A DNA stretch of 64,000 nt from Methylobacterium sp. Leaf465. GTDB taxonomy: Bacteria; Pseudomonadota; Alphaproteobacteria; Rhizobiales; Beijerinckiaceae. Made by a program: the position numbers and the translations under genes. Shown piece after piece: positions 42,494 to 50,755 of this stretch; positions within the stretch are counted from its first letter, which is position 1, and every line of letters starts with the position of its first letter. A model generated the notes under the pieces. It ran no database searches. It had not been told where the DNA came from and saw only the letters and a list, made by a program, of their open reading frames with translations. The DNA is taken from NCBI RefSeq assembly GCF_001424705.1, contig NZ_LMRA01000003.1:90241-154240 (forward strand), written 5' to 3'.

Positions 42494-43344
42494 CGGAGAC
42501 GGCGCAACCCGACATCGTCTACCGCCCGCGCGGGCGCCTGCCCGGGACCCGCCCCGGCGCCCATCGCGGCCGCGAGGCCGGCGGCCTCGGCACGTTCCGC
42601 GATCAGGTGCCGTTCCTGCGGATGCCCGATGCCCGGCGCATCGACGTCCGCGCCACCCTGCGCGACCCCTTCGAGGGCACCGTCGTGCGCCGCTTCGAGG
42701 CGCGGACCCCGATCGAGGTCTGGGCGCTCCTCGACCTCTCGGCCTCCATGCGCTTTGCCGGAGCGGCCGACCGCATGGCCCTGGCCTGCGCCTTCTGCAC
42801 CGGCCTCGCCGCCTCGGCCACCCGGATCGGCGATCCCTTCGGCCTCATCGGCTGCGACGAGGACCTGCGGGACGACGTGTTCCTGGCGCCCAGCCGCGCG
42901 CCCACCCGGGCCGCCGAGGTGGCGCGGCGCCTCGCGGCCGCCGCCTGTTCCGGCCGGGGCGCCGGAGGCATGGCGGCGGCGGCCCGCCGCCTCGCCGGGC
43001 GCCCGAAGATCGTGTTCCTGCTCTCCGACTTCCGCTGGCCGGAGGCGCAGATCGCCGAGGTCTTCGCGGCCCTGAGCCGGCACGACCTCGTCCCGGTGCT
43101 CCTCGGCGACGCCGCCGAGGCGGAGGGCCTGCCGGACTGGGGGCTGCTCGAACTCGACGATCTCGAAGGCGCCGGGCGCCGGCTGGTCTTCATGCGCCCC
43201 GCCCTGCGCCGGCGCTGGATCGCCCGCGAGGCCGCCCGGATCGAGACCCTCCGGCGCCTCGCGACGGCTCATGGCCGCCCGCCCTTCCGCCTCGCCGGCC
43301 GCTTCGATCCCGACGCGGTCAGCCGCCACCTCCTCGGCGCCTGA
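42490..43344 (+). CDS. mxaS: MxaS, DUF58/VWA-like protein of methanol dehydrogenase maturation
   Basis: 284 residues. RPGAHRGREAGGLGTFRDQVPFLRMPDARRIDVRAT opens the DUF58-type region, and the metal-site motif is ALLDLSASMRFAG (D-x-S-x-S). The later KIVFLLSDFRWPEAQIAEVFAAL is the typical second VWA strand-helix. No transmembrane segment is obvious. In M. extorquens it is needed with MxaR, MxaA, MxaC, MxaK and MxaL for calcium insertion into MxaF. The ATG overlaps the mxaR stop. Confidence 0.93.
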   Translation: MTETAQPDIVYRPRGRLPGTRPGAHRGREAGGLGTFRDQVPFLRMPDARRIDVRATLRDPFEGTVVRRFEARTPIEVWALLDLSASMRFAGAADRMALACAFCTGLAASATRIGDPFGLIGCDEDLRDDVFLAPSRAPTRAAEVARRLAAAACSGRGAGGMAAAARRLAGRPKIVFLLSDFRWPEAQIAEVFAALSRHDLVPVLLGDAAEAEGLPDWGLLELDDLEGAGRRLVFMRPALRRRWIAREAARIETLRRLATAHGRPPFRLAGRFDPDAVSRHLLGA

Positions 43345-43352
43345 GGCGGCTC

Positions 43353-44279
43353 ATGCGCATCCGCTTCCTCGCCCCCCTCCTCGCCGGCCTCCTCCTGTCG
43401 GGCCCGGCCGGGGCCCAGGTCCGCTCCGTCGAGATCCGCACGCCGCGCCCCTTCGGGTACTTCCTCGGGGACCTCGTCCGGGCCGAGGTCGACCTCGTGG
43501 TCGAGCCGGGCTTCCGGCTCCAGGCCGCGTCGCTGCCGCAGCCGGGGGCGCTCACCTACTGGCTCGACCTGCGCGACCTCGACGCGACCGCGTCGGTATA
43601 CGGCGACGCCCGGCGCGTGCGCCTCGCCCTCACCTACCAGACCTTCTACGCCGCCCTCGATGCCCGGGCCCTGGAGATTCCGGGCTTCACCGTCACCTTC
43701 GTGAGCGAGAGCGATCACGGCGCCACCACCGTGAAGGCCGAGGTGCCGGCCTGGTCGTTCAACGTCTCGCCGCTGCGCGAAGTCCAGCCGCCCGCCCGGG
43801 ACGACCCCCGCGACTACATGCGACCCGACGGGCAGGTCGGCCCCGGCGATCCGCGGCCCCTGCTCCTCGGTGCCGCCGGCTCGGCCAGCCTCGCCCTCCT
43901 GGCGCTGGCGGGCCTCGCCCGGGACCGGAGCTGGTGGCCGTTCCGGGCCCGGCGCGGCCGTCCCTTCGGCCGCGCGGCCCGTCGGATCCGCGCCCTGGCG
44001 CGCCGACCGGACCCGATGCTCCACCACCGCGACGCGCTGCTGGCGCTCCACGACGCCCTCGACACGGTGGCCGGCCGCCGGCTGTTCGCCGACGATCGCG
44101 GTGATTTCCTGAAGACCCACCCGGCCTACGCGACCGAGGGGCCGGACCTCGCCCGGTTCTTCGAGGCGTCCCGCCGGACCTTCTTCGGGCCCGGCCCGGA
44201 GGACGGCCTCGCCGTGCTCGACCTCCCCGCCCTCGCCGCCCTCGCGCGGCGCCTCGCCCACGCGGAGCGCGCCGCATGA
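43353..44279 (+). CDS. mxaA: MxaA, membrane protein for calcium insertion
   Basis: 308 residues. Signal peptide (FLAPLLAGLLLSGPAGAQ), then a periplasmic beta-rich domain (RSVEIRTPRPFGYFLGDLVRAEVDLVVEPGFRLQ ... ALEIPGFTVTFVSE). One transmembrane helix lies at about 168-190 (PLLLGAAGSASLALLALAGLA), followed by a basic cytoplasmic tail. This single-pass arrangement matches MxaA, a factor needed for calcium-loaded methanol dehydrogenase. It follows mxaS by eight bases, and its stop overlaps the mxaC start. Confidence 0.93.
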   Translation: MRIRFLAPLLAGLLLSGPAGAQVRSVEIRTPRPFGYFLGDLVRAEVDLVVEPGFRLQAASLPQPGALTYWLDLRDLDATASVYGDARRVRLALTYQTFYAALDARALEIPGFTVTFVSESDHGATTVKAEVPAWSFNVSPLREVQPPARDDPRDYMRPDGQVGPGDPRPLLLGAAGSASLALLALAGLARDRSWWPFRARRGRPFGRAARRIRALARRPDPMLHHRDALLALHDALDTVAGRRLFADDRGDFLKTHPAYATEGPDLARFFEASRRTFFGPGPEDGLAVLDLPALAALARRLAHAERAA

Positions 44280-45331
44280 TCGATGCGCTCGCCCGCCTCT
44301 CCGCCGACCATCCGGCCCTGCTCTGGCTCCTGCCCCTCGCCCTGCTGCCGCTCCTGGCCTCGGCCCAGCGCAGGGTTCCCGTGGCCGCCATCGCGGCGGC
44401 CCCGGCCGACGGCCCGTCGCGGGCGATCGGCGCCCTCCTGCGCACCGCCGGGATCGTCGCCGTCGCGGGCCTGATCCTGGCCCTGGCCGGCCCCTATAGT
44501 CGGGGCGAGACCCTGACGCGCACCGGGATCGGCGCCCAGGTCTCGATCCTGATCGACCGCTCCGGCAGCATGAACGAGACCTTCGCCGGGCGGCAGCCCT
44601 CCGGCCTCGAGGAATCGAAGGCCGCCGCCTCCCGGCGGCTGCTCGCCGCCTTCGTGGGGAGTCGGGCGCACGATCAGTTCGCCGTCACGGCCTTCTCGAC
44701 GGCCCCCATGCTGGTGGTCCCCATGACCGACCGGCATGCGGCGGTCCGGGCCGCCATCGCGGCGATCGACCGGCCCGGCCTCGACTACACCAACATCGCG
44801 CGGGGCCTCGCCATGGGTCTGGCCCAGTTCGGGCCCGCGAGCCCCACCACGTCCCGAGCGCTCCTCCTCGTCTCGGACGGAGCGGCCGTGATCGATCCGC
44901 GCGTGCAGGACACGCTGCGCGCCGCGTTCACCCGCCTGCGGCCGAACCTGTACTGGCTCTTCCTGCGCACGAAGGGCTCTCCCTCCATCGCCGACCGGCC
45001 GGCGGGCGAGGACACCCCGCAGGCGGCGCCCGAGCGCCACCTCGACCTGTTCTTCCGGAGCTTGCGGACACCCTACCGCGCCTTCGAGGCCGAGGGAGCG
45101 GAGGCGGTGGCCGAGGCGATCGCCCAGATCGAGCGGCTGGAGCGCGATCCGATCCCCTACACCGAGCAGCGCCCGCGCCGGGACCACGCCGGGCTCGCCT
45201 ATGCCGCCAGCCTTGTCGGGCTCGTGATCCTCGTCGCGGCCAAGCTCGGAGAGGCGGATCTGTCCCGGAGCGGCCTCTCGGCCGCCCGGTCCCGGGCCAC
45301 CGCGTCCGACCCCGCGAGGCGCGCCGCATGA
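44276..45331 (+). CDS. mxaC: MxaC, VWA-domain membrane protein
   Basis: 351 residues. Two N-terminal hydrophobic segments (LLWLLPLALLPLLAS; GALLRTAGIVAVAGLILALAG) precede a VWA domain with the MIDAS motif ILIDRSGSMNETFAG and the second loop RALLLVSDGAAVID. A C-terminal transmembrane helix is at about 306-325 (LAYAASLVGLVILVAAKLG). The topology is like BatA/BatB proteins that cooperate with MoxR ATPases. It is required for calcium-containing methanol dehydrogenase. It overlaps both neighbours by ATGA junctions. Confidence 0.94.
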   Translation: MIDALARLSADHPALLWLLPLALLPLLASAQRRVPVAAIAAAPADGPSRAIGALLRTAGIVAVAGLILALAGPYSRGETLTRTGIGAQVSILIDRSGSMNETFAGRQPSGLEESKAAASRRLLAAFVGSRAHDQFAVTAFSTAPMLVVPMTDRHAAVRAAIAAIDRPGLDYTNIARGLAMGLAQFGPASPTTSRALLLVSDGAAVIDPRVQDTLRAAFTRLRPNLYWLFLRTKGSPSIADRPAGEDTPQAAPERHLDLFFRSLRTPYRAFEAEGAEAVAEAIAQIERLERDPIPYTEQRPRRDHAGLAYAASLVGLVILVAAKLGEADLSRSGLSAARSRATASDPARRAA

Positions 45332-45972
45332 CGACGACCGTGATCCGGCCCGGGCGTACGGCGCCCCGTTCGGCCACCGACCGAGCCCGGTCGCGTGGCA
45401 CGGGCCTGCGCGTGGGATGGCGGCGGGCCCGGCCGCGCCTCCTCATCCTGTTGCCGATCCTGCTCCTCGGCGCCGCCCTGGGCTGTGCCTCCGGCGCCTG
45501 GCGGATCGCCCGCGACACTGCCACGATCCAGGCTCTCGCCGCGGGCCGGGACGTCGCGGTTCCGGTCGATGCCGCTCCGTCCCTCCTGCTCGCCCGCGTC
45601 CAGCACCTCGCCCGGCGCGGCGCCGTGGAGGCGATCGAGCCGCTGATCGCGGCACTCGAAGCGCAGGGCGCGCGCGACCGGGCCGCCCGCGCCCGCTTCG
45701 CCCTGGCCAACGCCCATCTGCGACAGGCCTTCGACCACCTGGAGCGCGGCGACCTCGACCCGGCCGGACCCCGCATCACCCTGGCGCGCCAGGAGTACCG
45801 GCGCGCGCTCCAGGGCCGTCCGGACTACTGGGATGCCAAGTTCAACCTCGACGTGGCGTCACGCCTGTTGCGCGACTTTCCCGACTTCGATCGCAAATCC
45901 GGCGATGCCCTCGCGGCGGAGCCGAAGACGATCTGGACCGACATTCCCGGCCAGCCGCGGGGCGAGCCGTGA
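45328..45972 (+). CDS. mxaK: MxaK, membrane-anchored accessory protein
   Basis: 214 residues. One transmembrane helix near residues 35-55 (RLLILLPILLLGAALGCASGAWRIA) is followed by a helical periplasmic domain (LLARVQHLARRGAVEAIEPLIAALEAQGARDRAARARFALANAHLRQAF) resembling TPR-like repeats, and YWDAKFNLDVASRLLRDFPDFD. It corresponds to MxaK by its position between mxaC and mxaL and by its size. MxaK is required for calcium insertion. The start overlaps the mxaC stop, and the stop overlaps the mxaL GTG. Confidence 0.92.
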   Translation: MTTTVIRPGRTAPRSATDRARSRGTGLRVGWRRARPRLLILLPILLLGAALGCASGAWRIARDTATIQALAAGRDVAVPVDAAPSLLLARVQHLARRGAVEAIEPLIAALEAQGARDRAARARFALANAHLRQAFDHLERGDLDPAGPRITLARQEYRRALQGRPDYWDAKFNLDVASRLLRDFPDFDRKSGDALAAEPKTIWTDIPGQPRGEP

Positions 45973-46958
45973 CGCCCCGCGGCCTGATCCTGCGGAACCT
46001 GACGGACGGACGCCTGCGCCTCCTCGCCGGGGCCCTCGGGCTGGTGGCGCTGGCCCTCGTGATGCGCCCGTTCCCGCTCACCCGCCACGGCGTCGCCATC
46101 CTGGCGATCGTCGACATCACCGGCAGCATGAACGTCCGCGACTACGTCGGCGCCGACGGGATGCCGGCGAGTCGTCTCGACACCGCGAAGGCGGCTTTGC
46201 GCGACCTCGTCGCCGGCCTGCCCTGCGGATCGCGGGTCGCTTTGGGCCTCTTCACGGAGCGACGGCCCTTCCTCCTGTTCACCCCCATCGAGACCTGCGC
46301 GGGCTTCGCGCCCATCGACGGGGCGCTGGCGGCCCTCGACTGGCGCATGGCCTGGGAAGGCGACAGCCGGATCTCCGCCGGGCTGTTCCGCAGCCTCGCC
46401 ATGGCGGAGGAACTGGGCACCGACCTCGTGTTCATCACCGACGGGCAGGAGGCCCCGCCCCTGCCGAGCCGTGGCGGACCGTCTTTCGAGGGCAGGCCCG
46501 GTGCCGTGCGGGGCCTCATCGTGGGGGCCGGGGCACCTGGCCTGTCGCCGATTCCGCGCTACGACGACCGGGGACGCGAGACCGGCTTCTACGCCGCGGG
46601 CGACGTCCAGCAGGAGAACCGCTTCGGACCGCCCCCGGCCGATGCCGAGCACCGCGAGGGCTATAACCCGCGCAACGCGCCCTTCGGCGCGGCCGCCGCC
46701 CGTGGCACCGAGCACCTGTCCTCGGTGCGCGAAGCCTACCTACGCACCCTCGCCGGCGAGACCGGCCTCACCTACGCCCCTCTCGAAGGATCGGCCAGGC
46801 TCGGCGCGGCGCTCGAGGGCGCCGCGACGCCACGCCCGGTCCCGGGCCGCTTCGACCCGCGCCCCATACTCGGCGCGTCTGCGCTGCTGCTCCTGCTCGC
46901 GACCTTCCTCGCACCCCTGCTCCGCGCCCGCGGAATCCCGACTTGGAAAAAGGCCTGA
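45969..46958 (+). CDS. mxaL: MxaL, VWA-domain membrane protein
   Basis: 329 residues from GTG 45969, overlapping the mxaK stop (GTGA). N-terminal transmembrane helix LLAGALGLVALALVMRPF, then a VWA domain with ILAIVDITGSMNVRDYVG (MIDAS D-x-T-x-S rather than D-x-S-x-S), AALRDLVAGLPCGSRVALGLFTERRPF and LVFITDGQEAPPL. C-terminal transmembrane helix at about 298-318 (PILGASALLLLLATFLAPLL). It is a partner of MxaC/MxaS/MxaR in methanol dehydrogenase assembly. Confidence 0.94.
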   Translation: MTPRGLILRNLTDGRLRLLAGALGLVALALVMRPFPLTRHGVAILAIVDITGSMNVRDYVGADGMPASRLDTAKAALRDLVAGLPCGSRVALGLFTERRPFLLFTPIETCAGFAPIDGALAALDWRMAWEGDSRISAGLFRSLAMAEELGTDLVFITDGQEAPPLPSRGGPSFEGRPGAVRGLIVGAGAPGLSPIPRYDDRGRETGFYAAGDVQQENRFGPPPADAEHREGYNPRNAPFGAAAARGTEHLSSVREAYLRTLAGETGLTYAPLEGSARLGAALEGAATPRPVPGRFDPRPILGASALLLLLATFLAPLLRARGIPTWKKA

Positions 46959-46961
46959 TCG

Positions 46962-47495
46962 ATGCGTCTCGGTGTTCCCGCCCTCGTCCTGATCCTCCTC
47001 TCCGGGGCAGCCCTCGCCCACGGCCCGACGCCGCAGAAGGTCGACCAGAGCATCGTCATCGCGGCCAAGCCCGATGCCGTCTGGAAGGTGGTCGGCGAGT
47101 TCGCCGGTATCGGGACCTGGCACCCGGATGTCGCCAGAAGCGAGGGCAGCGGCGGCAACGCATCCGGGGGCCAGCGGAAGGTCACGCTCAAGGCGGGCGG
47201 TACCCTGAACGAGGGACTCGACGAGATGAACGCCGCCGGGCGGAGCTATTCGTACCGCCTGACCGACCCCGACCTGAAGGCGCTTCCGGTCTCGTCCTAC
47301 TCGGCGACCCTCACGGTCTCCCCCGAGGGCGATGGCGCCAGGGTCGAGTGGTTCGGTCGATTCTATCGGGGGGATACCGGCAACGAGCCGCCGGACGACC
47401 TCAACGACGAGGCCGGCCGCACCGCCATGAATCGCTACTTCGCGGAGGGTCTCAAAGGCCTGAAGGCGAAGGTCGAGGGGAAAGCCGCGCCATGA
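46962..47495 (+). CDS. mxaD: MxaD, periplasmic SRPBCC-fold protein
   Basis: 177 residues; ATG 46962 lies three bases after the mxaL stop. Signal peptide (LVLILLSGAALA), then an SRPBCC/polyketide-cyclase-like domain: KVDQSIVIAAKPDAVWKVVGEFAGIGTWHPDVA, SYRLTDPDLKALPVSSYSATLTVSPEGDGARVEWFGRF and YFAEGLKGLKAKVEG. MxaD is reported to aid interaction between methanol dehydrogenase and cytochrome cL. The stop overlaps the mxaE start. Confidence 0.95.
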   Translation: MRLGVPALVLILLSGAALAHGPTPQKVDQSIVIAAKPDAVWKVVGEFAGIGTWHPDVARSEGSGGNASGGQRKVTLKAGGTLNEGLDEMNAAGRSYSYRLTDPDLKALPVSSYSATLTVSPEGDGARVEWFGRFYRGDTGNEPPDDLNDEAGRTAMNRYFAEGLKGLKAKVEGKAAP

Positions 47496-48466
47496 CGGGC
47501 GGCCCGGTGACCGGACGCTTCGTCCTGGCCGCGCTGCTCGTCGGACTCGGACCGGCCCTCGGACCCGGCCCCGGTGCGGCCGCCGCGCGGACCGTGTACG
47601 TGGCGAGCCAGGGGGCCGGGACCCTGGTCGCCCTGGCGGCCGATGCGACGGAGGCCGGCGCGCCCCTCCCGGTCGGACGCAGCCCCGCCCAGGTCGTGGC
47701 TGGTCCCGAAGGGCGGCTCTATCTCACCCATCCCGATACGGGGACCATCACGGTCGTCGGTGGCGCCGACGGATCAATCCGGCAGACCTATTCGGTACCC
47801 GGTCAGCCGTTCGGGATCGCGACCTCTCCCGACGGTGCGCACCTCTATGTCGGGGACTGGGCGGGCCACCGAGTGATGCGCCTATCCGCCAGGACCGGCG
47901 CCCTCGAGGGGGCGGTGGCCGTCGGCCGCGAACCGGCCGGCCTCGTCCTCGACCGGAACGGAACGCTCTACGTGGCCGACCGGGAAAGCCGACAGGTCAG
48001 CGTCGTCGACGCCCGGACCATGACGCGGAAAGCCACGATCGCGGTGGGGACGGGGCCCTTCGCCCTGGCGCTGAACCCGGCCCGGGACCGTCTCTACGTT
48101 GCCAACGTGCGCAGCGGCGACGTGAGCGTCATCGACACGGTCGCGCGCCGGGTCGTCGCAACCTTCACGGTGGGTGGCATGCCCTACGGGGTCGCCGTGA
48201 GTCCGGATGGCGGCCGGATCTACGTCACCGACCAGCGCGGCGGCAATCTCGTCGTTCTCGATGCGGAGGACGGCGCGCTGCGCGCGACCGTGCCGGTCGG
48301 CCGCTATCCGGAGGGCGTCGCGATCACCGGGCAACAGGCCTACGTCGCCAACTGGTTCTCGGATTCCGTCTCCGTCGTCGACCTCCGGAGCCTTCGCGAG
48401 ACGGTCCGTATCGCCGTGCCCGACGGCCCCCGCAGCCTCACGGTCGTGCCCGAGGACGAGCGATGA
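47492..48466 (+). CDS. mxaE: MxaE, periplasmic YVTN beta-propeller protein
   Basis: 324 residues with a signal peptide (FVLAALLVGLGPALGPGPGAAAA). Seven or so YVTN-type blades are visible: RTVYVASQGAGTLVAL, GRLYLTHPDTGTITVV, AHLYVGDWAGHRVMRL, GTLYVADRESRQVSVVD, DRLYVANVRSGDVSVIDT, GRIYVTDQRGGNLVVLD and QAYVANWFSDSVSVVDL. Function in methanol oxidation is unknown. Such propellers often bind redox proteins or quinone cofactors. Gene position after mxaD fixes the name. It overlaps mxaD and mxaH by ATGA. Confidence 0.88.
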   Translation: MTGGPVTGRFVLAALLVGLGPALGPGPGAAAARTVYVASQGAGTLVALAADATEAGAPLPVGRSPAQVVAGPEGRLYLTHPDTGTITVVGGADGSIRQTYSVPGQPFGIATSPDGAHLYVGDWAGHRVMRLSARTGALEGAVAVGREPAGLVLDRNGTLYVADRESRQVSVVDARTMTRKATIAVGTGPFALALNPARDRLYVANVRSGDVSVIDTVARRVVATFTVGGMPYGVAVSPDGGRIYVTDQRGGNLVVLDAEDGALRATVPVGRYPEGVAITGQQAYVANWFSDSVSVVDLRSLRETVRIAVPDGPRSLTVVPEDER

Positions 48467-48975
48467 GGTTCCGCACCGCGCCGACGCTCGCTCTCCTTCT
48501 GGTTCTGGGGGCCTGCGATGGCGGCGAGCCCGCTCAGGACACGGCCGTCGTGGCCACGAAGTCCGATGCCGAGGTCCCGACATGGCTCTCGCCGACGGAC
48601 GGGATGGAGCCGGCGGTTTGGCTTGCGCGGCGCGAACCCGGCCAGCCCGTGGCGCGCGCCGCCGCGCGCAGCGATCACCTGCGCCACAGCCTCTCTCGGG
48701 CGAAAGAGGTCTTCATCGAAGATCCGCGCATGATCGCCAATCGAACGGTACAGCTCGGACAGATGCTGGCCGAGGCCGGCGAGCCCGAGAGCTACACCGA
48801 TCTCCTCGAGGGCCTCGAAGGCGCGGCCTCCCCGACCCATCGCAAGCAGCTCTACGGCGAGCTGTGCCAGCATTACTACAACAGCCGACAGCAGGGGTTG
48901 GACCGCGCGCAGGCCCTTGCCCGCCTCACCGAACGCTATGCCGCGCAGCCTGCCGCGCCGGATGTCGCCCCATGA
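48463..48975 (+). CDS. mxaH: MxaH, lipoprotein of the methanol oxidation cluster
   Basis: 170 residues. The N-terminus TLALLLVLGACDGG is a lipobox, with Cys18 as the expected lipidated residue. The mature part is mainly helical (RSDHLRHSLSRAKEVFIEDPRMIANRTVQLGQML) and conserved around YGELCQHYYNSRQQGLDRAQALARL. No enzymatic motif recognised. Named by position between mxaE and mxaB; function unknown. Both junctions are ATGA overlaps. Confidence 0.87.
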   Translation: MRFRTAPTLALLLVLGACDGGEPAQDTAVVATKSDAEVPTWLSPTDGMEPAVWLARREPGQPVARAAARSDHLRHSLSRAKEVFIEDPRMIANRTVQLGQMLAEAGEPESYTDLLEGLEGAASPTHRKQLYGELCQHYYNSRQQGLDRAQALARLTERYAAQPAAPDVAP

Positions 48976-49610
48976 CATCCGGCGCGACGAGCATCCTCAT
49001 CGCGGACGACCACCCGGTGATCCTGAGGGGGTTCCGGACCCTCATGGAGGATGCGGGGATGACGGCGATCCACGAGGCGACGACCATCGTGGAGGCCTAT
49101 CGGGCCTTCTACCGGCAACGCCCGGGCATGGTCGTTGCCGATCTCACGTTCGGCGATCAGGGCTTGAGCGGACTGTCCTTGATCCAGCGCATCCGGACCC
49201 TGGAGCGCAAGACCCGGATCCTCGCCTTCAGCATGCACGACGATCCGACGATCATCGCGCGTGCTCTGGCGAACGGAGCGACCGGCTATGTGCTCAAGGA
49301 TGCGCCGGCCACGGCGTTCCTCGCGGCTTTCGACCAGGTCCGCCACGGAAAAAGCTACCTCGATCACGACATCGCCCTGCGTGTGGCCATGCTCAACGCA
49401 ACCAGCGAACGGTCGTCGACCGTGAATTTCTCGGAGCGGGAACGACAGGTCCTCTCGCTGATCAAGGACGGAAACTCCTATCAAGCCATCGCTGAAAAGT
49501 TGTCGATGAAGTACAAGACCGTTGTAAACGTCATCTCGACGATTCGTCGAAAATCGGGAACCCATAGTCTTGCCGAGCTGATCAATTTCTCGATGTCGAT
49601 CGATATTTGA
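48972..49610 (+). CDS. mxaB: MxaB, response regulator (NarL/LuxR type)
   Basis: 212 residues. Receiver domain: SILIADDHPVILRGFRTLMED with paired acidic residues, phospho-acceptor Asp57 in MVVADLTFGDQG, and the Lys in TGYVLKDAPA. The C-terminal HTH is FSERERQVLSLIKDGNSYQAIAEKLSMKYKTVVNVISTIRRK. MxaB is needed for methanol dehydrogenase expression in M. extorquens; the cognate kinase is not in this window. It is the last gene of the cluster, and its start overlaps the mxaH stop. Confidence 0.95.
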   Translation: MTSGATSILIADDHPVILRGFRTLMEDAGMTAIHEATTIVEAYRAFYRQRPGMVVADLTFGDQGLSGLSLIQRIRTLERKTRILAFSMHDDPTIIARALANGATGYVLKDAPATAFLAAFDQVRHGKSYLDHDIALRVAMLNATSERSSTVNFSERERQVLSLIKDGNSYQAIAEKLSMKYKTVVNVISTIRRKSGTHSLAELINFSMSIDI

Positions 49611-50149
49611 GTCTCATCGGACAACAATCGTCGTTCAGGCCGACGAACGGTCGACGGGCCGGCGGAGCTCGCAGTCGCGCAGGCCCGGCCCCGATCCGCT
49701 GACCTCCGGGGCGCCGGCCTCCCCGAGGCCGAGGACACGGGCAACGAGGCGTCCGTCGCCGGTGCCCTGCCCTGGGGGGCGCCTCGGGGTTCGAGTGATG
49801 CAGGGCGCGGCGCGATCAGGGCGTGAGGCCCGGACAGGGGCGGTCGCTCGCGACGCGTCCACCGGTCAGTTGGTGTCGGCTGCAGGGCCGTCGATGCGGA
49901 TGGTCGCGCGCGCCGGGTCCGGTCCGCCGGACTGCCGGCAGCTCTGCGCGATCGGGAAAACGGTGCCCTCGTGCGGGACGATGCGGGCCCGGCACTCCCC
50001 GGCCTTGGAACTCCCGAGGCCCCGTGGCGCAGCGGAAGTGCGTCGGCGCGGGCCTGGCCGGCGACCAGAACCGAAGCGCATGCGGTCATCGTTCGTGGAA
50101 GCGAGCGACGCATCGTCCTTCTCCGACCGGGGCGGCCCATGCCCGTTCG
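49611..50149. other. Decayed region after the mxa cluster
   Basis: About 540 bases without an intact gene. On the minus strand, from about 50083, there is a signal-peptide-like MTACASVLVAGQARADALPLRHG. A different frame then encodes KAGECRARIVPHEGTVFPIAQSCRQSG down to a stop at 49866. This could be a frameshifted small secreted protein. Nothing else recognised. Confidence 0.3.
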
Positions 50150-50755
50150 TCAGGCCGGGACGCCGACCATGGAGAGCCAAGCCGCGTACCGGACGGGCCG
50201 GTGCGCGCTCGGGGTCCCCGGCCTCCCCATGCCGAAGCCGTGGCCGCCGCGCGCGAGCGTATGGGGCTCCGCTCGGATGCCGGCCAGTGCGCACGCCTCG
50301 GCCAAGATGCGGGTGTTGGCGATGTCCGAGATCGGGTCGTCCTGCGCCTGCGCCAGGAAGACCGGCGGGCCGTGGGATCGCACATGGGTCTCGACCGACC
50401 AGACCGCGCTCATCTCCCGGTCCGGCTATCGGCCGACCATCTGAAGGCGCGTGGAGGTCTGGTCGTGGGGCGGACCGAGGGTGATGATCGGGTAGATCAG
50501 CGCCACCGCGACCGGATGGGCCGGCAGATCATCGGTCGCGTCGACCGAGCGATAGAAGGCGAACGCCCAGCGCGTCGCGGCCAGGCCGAGAAGATGGCCG
50601 CCGGCCGAGAATCCGAGGACGCCGATCCGGCTCGGATCGATGCCGTACGCGACCGCCCGCTTCCGGATCAGGCGCAGGGCGCGCTGTGCATCCTGAAGCG
50701 GTGCCGGGGGCCGTCGCGCCAGCCCTCGCGGGGGAGGCGGTAGCTCAAGACGAAG
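50150..50755 (-). pseudogene. Alpha/beta-hydrolase (BD-FAE/acetyl-esterase-like), N-truncated and frameshifted
   Basis: Minus-strand pieces in different frames reconstruct one hydrolase. VLSYRLPREGWRDGP (about 50751-50707) comes first. LQDAQRALRLIRKRAVAYGIDPSRIGVLGFSAGGHLLGLAATR follows with the G-F-S-A-G nucleophile elbow, and then PVAVALIYPIITLGPPHD. A second frame break follows, then PPVFLAQAQDDPISDIANTRILAEACALAGI and RGGHGFGMGRPG with the catalytic Asp and His. The N-terminal oxyanion part is missing. Its first residues are fused in frame to the truncated binding protein upstream. Confidence 0.75.
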
